Below, piece by piece: positions 59,459 to 64,000 of a DNA stretch of 64,000 nucleotides (positions are counted from its first letter, which is position 1; the number at the start of each line of letters is the position of its first letter). Location of the stretch: the NCBI GenBank assembly GCA_016720585.1, contig JADKKH010000001.1:620001-684000 (forward strand), given 5' to 3'. Position numbers and translations under genes: made by a program. The notes under the pieces are model-generated. The model made no database searches, was not told the origin of the DNA, and saw only the letters and a program-made list of their open reading frames with translations. Origin of the DNA: Chitinophagaceae bacterium (lineage in GTDB: Bacteria; Bacteroidota; Bacteroidia; Chitinophagales; Chitinophagaceae).

Positions 59459-61393
59459 TTATTGCTTAATGAATTTCTGTTGGGCCCTTGCGCCTTCTCC
59501 GGTTACCACGGACAATACATAAGTGGCGGAAGGCAGTGTATGTACATCCACAGGTACACTGATGCTACCGGCAGAAAAAACAGCTTCCTGTTTTCTTATG
59601 GTTGCTCCCTGCATATCACTAATAGTTATCATCACTTTTCCTGCAGTTGACTGGTCAAAGGAAATGGTCAGTGATTGTACTGCCGGGTTGGGGAATGCCG
59701 TAATGGTGGCTGCCTGTTTCTTCCAGTTGAACCGGAGTATCCTGCTGTACGAAAATTTTCCATCCTTATCCATCATCTGCAGACGATAAAAAACTTTTTG
59801 TGCAGGCCGGTTACTTAAATCGTTATCAGTATATGTATAATTATTCCGGTTGCTGTTACCGGCGCCGTTCACATTTCCGATCGGTAAAAAATTAATGCCA
59901 TCAAAGCTGCGTTCAATATTAAAATGGCTGAAACCGGTTTCCAATTCAGCCAGCCATTGCAGGTGAACTGTTTCATTATTCAGCACTCCGCTGAAATTCA
60001 GTAAATGCACCGGTAGTGGTATTTGAAAACTGCTGATTTTCCAAAGATCATTCAGCACACCGGAGGTATTACCATCAAAACCATAGCCGCCAAAGAGCCA
60101 GAGATTACCGTTATCATCTGTCCAGGAAACACTGCCGGTTCTTCCGCCTGATTTGTTGGAGGTATCAGGCATTCCCTGAGTACCATAGATGCCGACATGG
60201 TCAACTGTATTATCTCCTTTCACCCAGGTCCATTTATTGGTGCTGAGATCGTATTTCCAGAGATCATTCAGGTAGCCTGTGCTGGTTGCATCATAACCAT
60301 AGCCTCCGAACATCCATAGATCACCGCCTGCATCTTTCCAGGAGCTGCAGGTATACCTTGCTCCGGGTTTATTAGTAGGGGAAGCTACGCCCTGCGTGCC
60401 GTATGACCCGACCTGGTCATTTATTTTATCGCCATTTATCCAGGTCCATTCATTAGTTATAGGATTGTACTTCCAGAGATCATTCAGATTACCTTCATCA
60501 GTTTCGCTTTTACCATACCCACCAAAAAGCCAGAGATTTCCGCTTGCATCTTTCCAGGAAGTGCTTACATATCTTGCACCTGGTTTATTAGCTCCATTCG
60601 CAATTCCTTTTGTACCATACACTCCCGGCTGATCAATTAAGTTGTCGCCTTTTATCCATGTCCACTTATTGGTTGTAGGATTGTATTTCCAGAGATCATT
60701 TAACATACCAAAAGCATTTCCATCGTAACCATAACCACCAAACAACCAGAGGTTGCCACTGGCATCGGTCCAGGTTTTGCTGCCATATCTTGCGCCCGGT
60801 TTATTGGCTGCATGCTCTATTCCCTGTGAGCCATATACTCCGATCTCGTTAATTGTGTTGTTTCCTTTTACCCATGTCCATTGATTGGATGCTGAATTAT
60901 ATTTCCAAAGGGCATTTAAAAAACCAAAAGCATTGTCAGTAAGTCCAAAGCCGCCAAATAGCCAGAGATTATTATCAGCATCTGTCCACGAAACGCTGGC
61001 GTATGTTCCACCGGGTTTGTTAGCAATATCGGCTGTTCCCTGCGTTCCATATATACTGTATTGCCCCGTTACATTATTTCCTTTTACCCAGGTCCATTGA
61101 TTGTTCAATGGATTGTATTTCCAGAGATCATTCAGGTAACCTGAGGTGGTGCTGTTCCCATAACCCCAACCTCCAAACAGCCAGAGATTACCGGTAGCAT
61201 CTTTCCAGGTGGCCGAAGAATTTCTTGCGCCGGGTTTGTTAATTGGATCAGGGGTACCTTGTATGCCATAAATCCCGAATTTTTCAATGGTATTATCTCC
61301 CTTCATCCAGGTCCAGGGAGTGTTCGAATTAATTTGTGTGTGGGAAACAGTGGCGCATAGCAATAAAGCTATGAAGGTTAGGGTGGTCTTCAT
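59459..61393 (-). CDS. Six-repeat kelch-like protein with T9SS sorting domain
   Basis: 644 residues from the ATG at 61393, whose signal peptide is MKTTLTFIALLLCATVSHTQ (a frame from 61447 lacks it). Six repeats of about 67 residues follow, each with WTWxKGxN, YGxQG, NKPGAR, W-x-D-A-x-G-NLWLFGGxG and LNDLWKYN; together they should form a beta-propeller. A fibronectin-like part and the type A sorting tail (AFPNPAVQSLTISF; TYVLSVVTGEG) complete the protein. It is exported through the type IX system and may be held on the cell surface, but its ligand is unknown. Confidence 0.88.
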   Translation of the reverse strand: MKTTLTFIALLLCATVSHTQINSNTPWTWMKGDNTIEKFGIYGIQGTPDPINKPGARNSSATWKDATGNLWLFGGWGYGNSTTSGYLNDLWKYNPLNNQWTWVKGNNVTGQYSIYGTQGTADIANKPGGTYASVSWTDADNNLWLFGGFGLTDNAFGFLNALWKYNSASNQWTWVKGNNTINEIGVYGSQGIEHAANKPGARYGSKTWTDASGNLWLFGGYGYDGNAFGMLNDLWKYNPTTNKWTWIKGDNLIDQPGVYGTKGIANGANKPGARYVSTSWKDASGNLWLFGGYGKSETDEGNLNDLWKYNPITNEWTWINGDKINDQVGSYGTQGVASPTNKPGARYTCSSWKDAGGDLWMFGGYGYDATSTGYLNDLWKYDLSTNKWTWVKGDNTVDHVGIYGTQGMPDTSNKSGGRTGSVSWTDDNGNLWLFGGYGFDGNTSGVLNDLWKISSFQIPLPVHLLNFSGVLNNETVHLQWLAELETGFSHFNIERSFDGINFLPIGNVNGAGNSNRNNYTYTDNDLSNRPAQKVFYRLQMMDKDGKFSYSRILRFNWKKQAATITAFPNPAVQSLTISFDQSTAGKVMITISDMQGATIRKQEAVFSAGSISVPVDVHTLPSATYVLSVVTGEGARAQQKFIKQ

Positions 61394-61540
61394 GATTGGA
61401 AGGAATTGGATTCTATTAAACTTATTCCAGTTTGAGCCCAAATCCAATCAAATCAGCCAATCAAATTCATAAATAAGTGGATACGCTTATAGAAATAAAG
61501 GGTTTATTTGTATACAGGTTTTTTATAAAGTGGATGAATG

Positions 61541-61957
61541 TCACCTCAATTTATCCAGCGATTTCACCAGCTTTTCATCTTTCCGGATATTACGGAATGC
61601 CAGGAAATAACCTGCAGGAATGATAAAGGGTAATATGCAATAAAGAGCCAGAGTCGTATTCGTTAACTTTTTTATTTCAAGAATATAAAGTAGGATGATC
61701 CCCACCGCTAACAAAAGACCCAGGAGGCAAAGTTTCATTTGCAGTTTCCGGTCTTTAAAAAGAAATAAAATGACCGTGGAAAGAACCAGGGAGGCCCCTG
61801 TAATTATTAACAGAAAAAAAGTACTGCCAGCATCCACGATCTTGCGTACCAGCAGGCTTTTTTGAAGTTCATCACCAACGGCAAAGGGAAACATAAAACT
61901 TAACAGGGCAGCCACAGATGCCAGGAGTAACCAGAGGGTTTGCTGACGTTGTATCAT
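61541..61957 (-). CDS. DUF4293 membrane protein
   Basis: 138 residues from the ATG at 61957 (MIQRQQTLWLLLASVAALLS). Four membrane helices are visible, with LFKDRKLQMKLCLLGLLLAVGIILL in the middle (in part: FKDRKLQMKLC) and YCILPFIIPAGYFLAFRNIRKDEKLVKSLDKLR at the end (in part: LAFRNIRKDEKLVKS). This is the pattern of DUF4293, a small membrane family found in Bacteroidota. An ATG six codons upstream is also in frame. Function unknown. Confidence 0.75.
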   Translation of the reverse strand: MIQRQQTLWLLLASVAALLSFMFPFAVGDELQKSLLVRKIVDAGSTFFLLIITGASLVLSTVILFLFKDRKLQMKLCLLGLLLAVGIILLYILEIKKLTNTTLALYCILPFIIPAGYFLAFRNIRKDEKLVKSLDKLR

Positions 61958-62205
61958 AACGTTTTCTTTTTTCAAAAATAGGATAAATGATTTACCCGTT
62001 ACCTGACTTTTCCCGGGAAGCGGCTTTTGGGTACTGAGCAGTATGCTAACCGTTGGTAATAAATCTTATTAACCGGAGTGTTTAAAATTTAAAGCTGGAA
62101 ATATCTTATGAAAAAATAGATATAATTTTTATGAGACTTTTGAAAAATTGCATAATGCAGGGAAACTAAGATTTCAATTTCTTTTTCTTCGTGGCTTTGT
62201 GCCCC

Positions 62206-62223
62206 CGTCTACCGGCAGGCAGG
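62206..62223. repeat. Degenerate ACCGGCAGGCAGG repeat downstream of glyA
   Basis: CGTCTACCGGCAGGCAGG has the ACCGG loop and the GCAGG arm of the dispersed CCTGCCT palindrome, but the left arm is decayed. It follows CGTGGCTTTGTG (62191), a fragment of another dispersed repeat. Confidence 0.45.
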
Positions 62224-62259
62224 TTTGTAGCAAAAAAAATTCAACAATAGCCTCTGGAA

Positions 62260-63561
62260 TTATCCAAGTTCAGGATACAACGGGAACTGCTGCATAAATT
62301 CCTGCACCTCATTTTTTACAGAAGCAATCACCGTTTCATCATCTGTATTCATTAATACTTTATCAATCAGCGATACGATGGTTTCCATATGTTCTTCCTT
62401 CATACCCCGGGTAGTAACTGCCGGCACACCCACCCGTACGCCGGAAGTAACAAACGGTGATTTATCATCAAAGGGCACGGCATTTTTATTCAGGGTAATA
62501 TGGGCTTTATCTAATGTCTCCTGTGCTTTTTTCCCCGTCAGAACAGACTGTCCGTCCCGCAGTTTTTTAGAACGGAGATCGATCAGCATAAGATGATTAT
62601 CTGTACCGCCACTGATAAGCTGGTAACCTCTGTCCGTAAATGATTTGGCCATGGCCTGTGCATTGGCGATTACCTGTTTGCCATAAACCTTAAAAGAATC
62701 ATCCAGGATCTCACCAAAAGCCACGGCTTTGGCTGCTATTACATGTTCCAATGGGCCGCCCTGCATCCCGGGGAATACCGCCAGATCAAGCAACGAACTC
62801 ATCATCCGGGTTTTTCCTTTGGGGTCTTTGATGCCAAAAGGATTTTCAAAATCATGACGCAGCAGGATGATGCCGCCCCTGGGTCCTCTTAATGTTTTAT
62901 GGGTAGTGGAAGTAATAATATGACAATGATCAAACGGGTCGTTCAGCAGACCTGTTGCGATCAATCCGGCTGGATGCGCTATGTCGGCTAATACCAATGC
63001 ACCAACTTCATCAGCTATGGCACGTATACGCTGATAATCCCAGTCGCGGCTATAGGCCGAAGCGCCGCAAATAATCATTTTTGGTTTTTCCCTGCGGGCA
63101 GTTTCTTCCATGTGCTCGTAGTCAACAAGACCGGTTTCTTTCTTTACACCATAAAAATGTGCCTGGTAATATTTACCGCTGAAGTTGGCGGGACTACCAT
63201 GGGTAAGATGTCCACCCATACTTAGATCAAGTCCCAGGATCTTATCGCCCGGTTTCAGGCAGGCTAAAAAAACAGCTGTATTGGCCTGTGCGCCACTATG
63301 TGGTTGCACATTGGCCCAGCTGGCACTAAAGATTTTCTTTACTCTATCTATGGCCAGATTTTCAATCTCGTCTACCACTTCACAACCACCATAGTATCGC
63401 TTTCCGGGATAACCTTCCGCATATTTATTGGTAGCCACCGTGCCCATCGCTTTCATAACGGACAGGGAGGTGAAATTTTCAGAAGCAATCAATTCAATGC
63501 CGTTGCGCTGGCGTTCCAGTTCTTTATTGATCAAATCAAAAACAAGGGTATCTTTTTGCAT
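62260..63561 (-). CDS. glyA: Serine hydroxymethyltransferase
   Basis: PLP enzyme of 433 residues that exchanges serine and glycine and supplies one-carbon units. It begins MQKDTLVFDLINKELERQRNGIELIASENF, the typical start. Motifs include KYAEGYPGKRYYGGCEVVD, HSGAQANTAVF, the PLP lysine in STTHKTLRGPRGG, and GGTDNHLMLIDLR. The C-terminus is complete. No neighbours suggest an operon; the 280-base upstream region must hold its promoter and that of the divergent sugar nucleotidyltransferase. Confidence 0.95.
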   Translation of the reverse strand: MQKDTLVFDLINKELERQRNGIELIASENFTSLSVMKAMGTVATNKYAEGYPGKRYYGGCEVVDEIENLAIDRVKKIFSASWANVQPHSGAQANTAVFLACLKPGDKILGLDLSMGGHLTHGSPANFSGKYYQAHFYGVKKETGLVDYEHMEETARREKPKMIICGASAYSRDWDYQRIRAIADEVGALVLADIAHPAGLIATGLLNDPFDHCHIITSTTHKTLRGPRGGIILLRHDFENPFGIKDPKGKTRMMSSLLDLAVFPGMQGGPLEHVIAAKAVAFGEILDDSFKVYGKQVIANAQAMAKSFTDRGYQLISGGTDNHLMLIDLRSKKLRDGQSVLTGKKAQETLDKAHITLNKNAVPFDDKSPFVTSGVRVGVPAVTTRGMKEEHMETIVSLIDKVLMNTDDETVIASVKNEVQEFMQQFPLYPELG

Positions 63562-63844
63562 GGTTAAAAGTTAGTAGTAATAGTATAGTTATAATAATCT
63601 TTTGTGGCCGCACAATTTTTTTACAGGTGAAATAGGATTTGAATATGGGAGCGTGGCCTTCAACATCGCCGGGAAAAACTTACACCGCAGTTGAAAATGA
63701 GCACAGCAGCCGGTTAAAAATATTTTTTGCAAAAATAGGTCTGTGGTATATCGAAATAACCATTTGTGTAATCAATTTTTATTTACTTTAAAAGTCTTAC
63801 TTTCGTTGGCTTTTGATTAGTAACCAAACCACGATGGTTCATCC
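63562..63844. other. Divergent promoter region
   Basis: 283 bases without a gene. TACTTTCG (63798-63805) is a one-mismatch -7 box for the + strand gene at 63845, and TTTG at 63763 might be its -33 box, but the spacing is unusual. No box for glyA was found. Confidence 0.35.
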
Positions 63845-64000
63845 ATGATAGCTATCATACCAATAGCCGGCGCAGGCACCAAGTTGCGTCCCCATAGTTA
63901 CACACAGCCCAAGGCGCTCATTCCCCTGGCCGGAAAGACGGTTTTGAGTATTATTATTGACCAGTTGAAAGAAGGGGGAATCAATGAATTTGTTTTTATT
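63845..64000 (+). CDS. Sugar-phosphate nucleotidyltransferase (partial, runs off the right edge)
   Basis: 52 codons from the ATG at 63845 are open to the end of the window. MIAIIPIAGAGTKLRPHSYTQPKAL (in part: IPIAGAGTKLRPHSY) has the G-x-G-T-x-L-x-P-x-T nucleotide-binding loop of NDP-sugar pyrophosphorylases, followed by QPKALIPLAGKTVL and IDQLKEGGINEF. These enzymes join sugar-1-phosphate to a nucleotide for polysaccharide synthesis. The specific sugar cannot be told from the first 52 residues. Confidence 0.8.
   Translation, partial: MIAIIPIAGAGTKLRPHSYTQPKALIPLAGKTVLSIIIDQLKEGGINEFVFI

Noticed and set aside
1..64000. tRNA or rRNA genes
   Set aside because: No cloverleaf with a T-arm motif and no rRNA core sequence was seen on either strand.

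Overview
The window looks like a chromosome segment from a Bacteroidota bacterium, most likely Chitinophagaceae or a close relative. The evidence is the gene order mraY-murD-ftsW-murG-murC-ftsQ-ftsA-ftsZ with no ddl between murC and ftsQ, Bacteroidota-type -7 boxes (TAnnTTTG) upstream of several genes, two proteins ending in type IX secretion (T9SS) sorting domains, and the make-up of the other gene families (DUF4293, FadN-type protein, KUP pair, CHAT/TPR protein). No rRNA, tRNA or CRISPR array was seen.

Layout. 1-10.5 kb is the division and cell-wall (dcw) cluster, all on the + strand and probably one transcription unit. 10.6-24.4 kb is mixed: a heavy-metal-binding/acetolactate-decarboxylase-like fusion, an RhlE-type RNA helicase, an HYR-domain secreted protein, an ABC exporter, an SDR epimerase, a small secreted-protein/metzincin/DPP-IV group, a REP-associated tyrosine transposase (RAYT) with its palindromes, and a bifunctional beta-oxidation enzyme. 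24.7-33.5 kb carries an orphan PAS histidine kinase that converges on a large TPR-CHAT protein, then an AsmA-like giant. 33.5-46.7 kb has methionyl-tRNA synthetase broken into two reading frames, an LD-carboxypeptidase, two related membrane-anchored alpha/beta hydrolases flanking a lipoprotein, two KUP potassium transporters, and two envelope proteins. 46.7-54.1 kb has purQ, a DsbD system split over two genes, an ECF sigma factor and uvrA. 54.3-59.3 kb is the accessory hot spot: an IS200-type Y1 transposase, a 1.3-kb array of 50-bp palindromic units with a 322-bp direct duplication, a relic that resembles the 3' end of uvrA, and a T9SS-type gene riddled with frameshifts. 59.4-64 kb holds a six-repeat kelch T9SS protein, a DUF4293 protein, glyA and the start of a sugar nucleotidyltransferase.

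The main theme is short palindromic, REP-like elements. They sit between genes, and several appear to lie inside the reading frames of important genes (ftsQ, ftsZ, uvrA twice, the fadN-like gene, possibly murC). There they add in-frame peptides, much as Rickettsia palindromic elements do. In metG a similar insertion breaks the frame. After murG a palindrome sits inside a 98-bp-offset duplication of the gene's last codons. Two HUH/Y1 transposases of the kinds known to act on such palindromes (a RAYT and an IS200-like TnpA) are in the same window, each next to its own palindromes.

All functional calls come from reading motifs and translated frames. No database search, alignment program or structure prediction was run.
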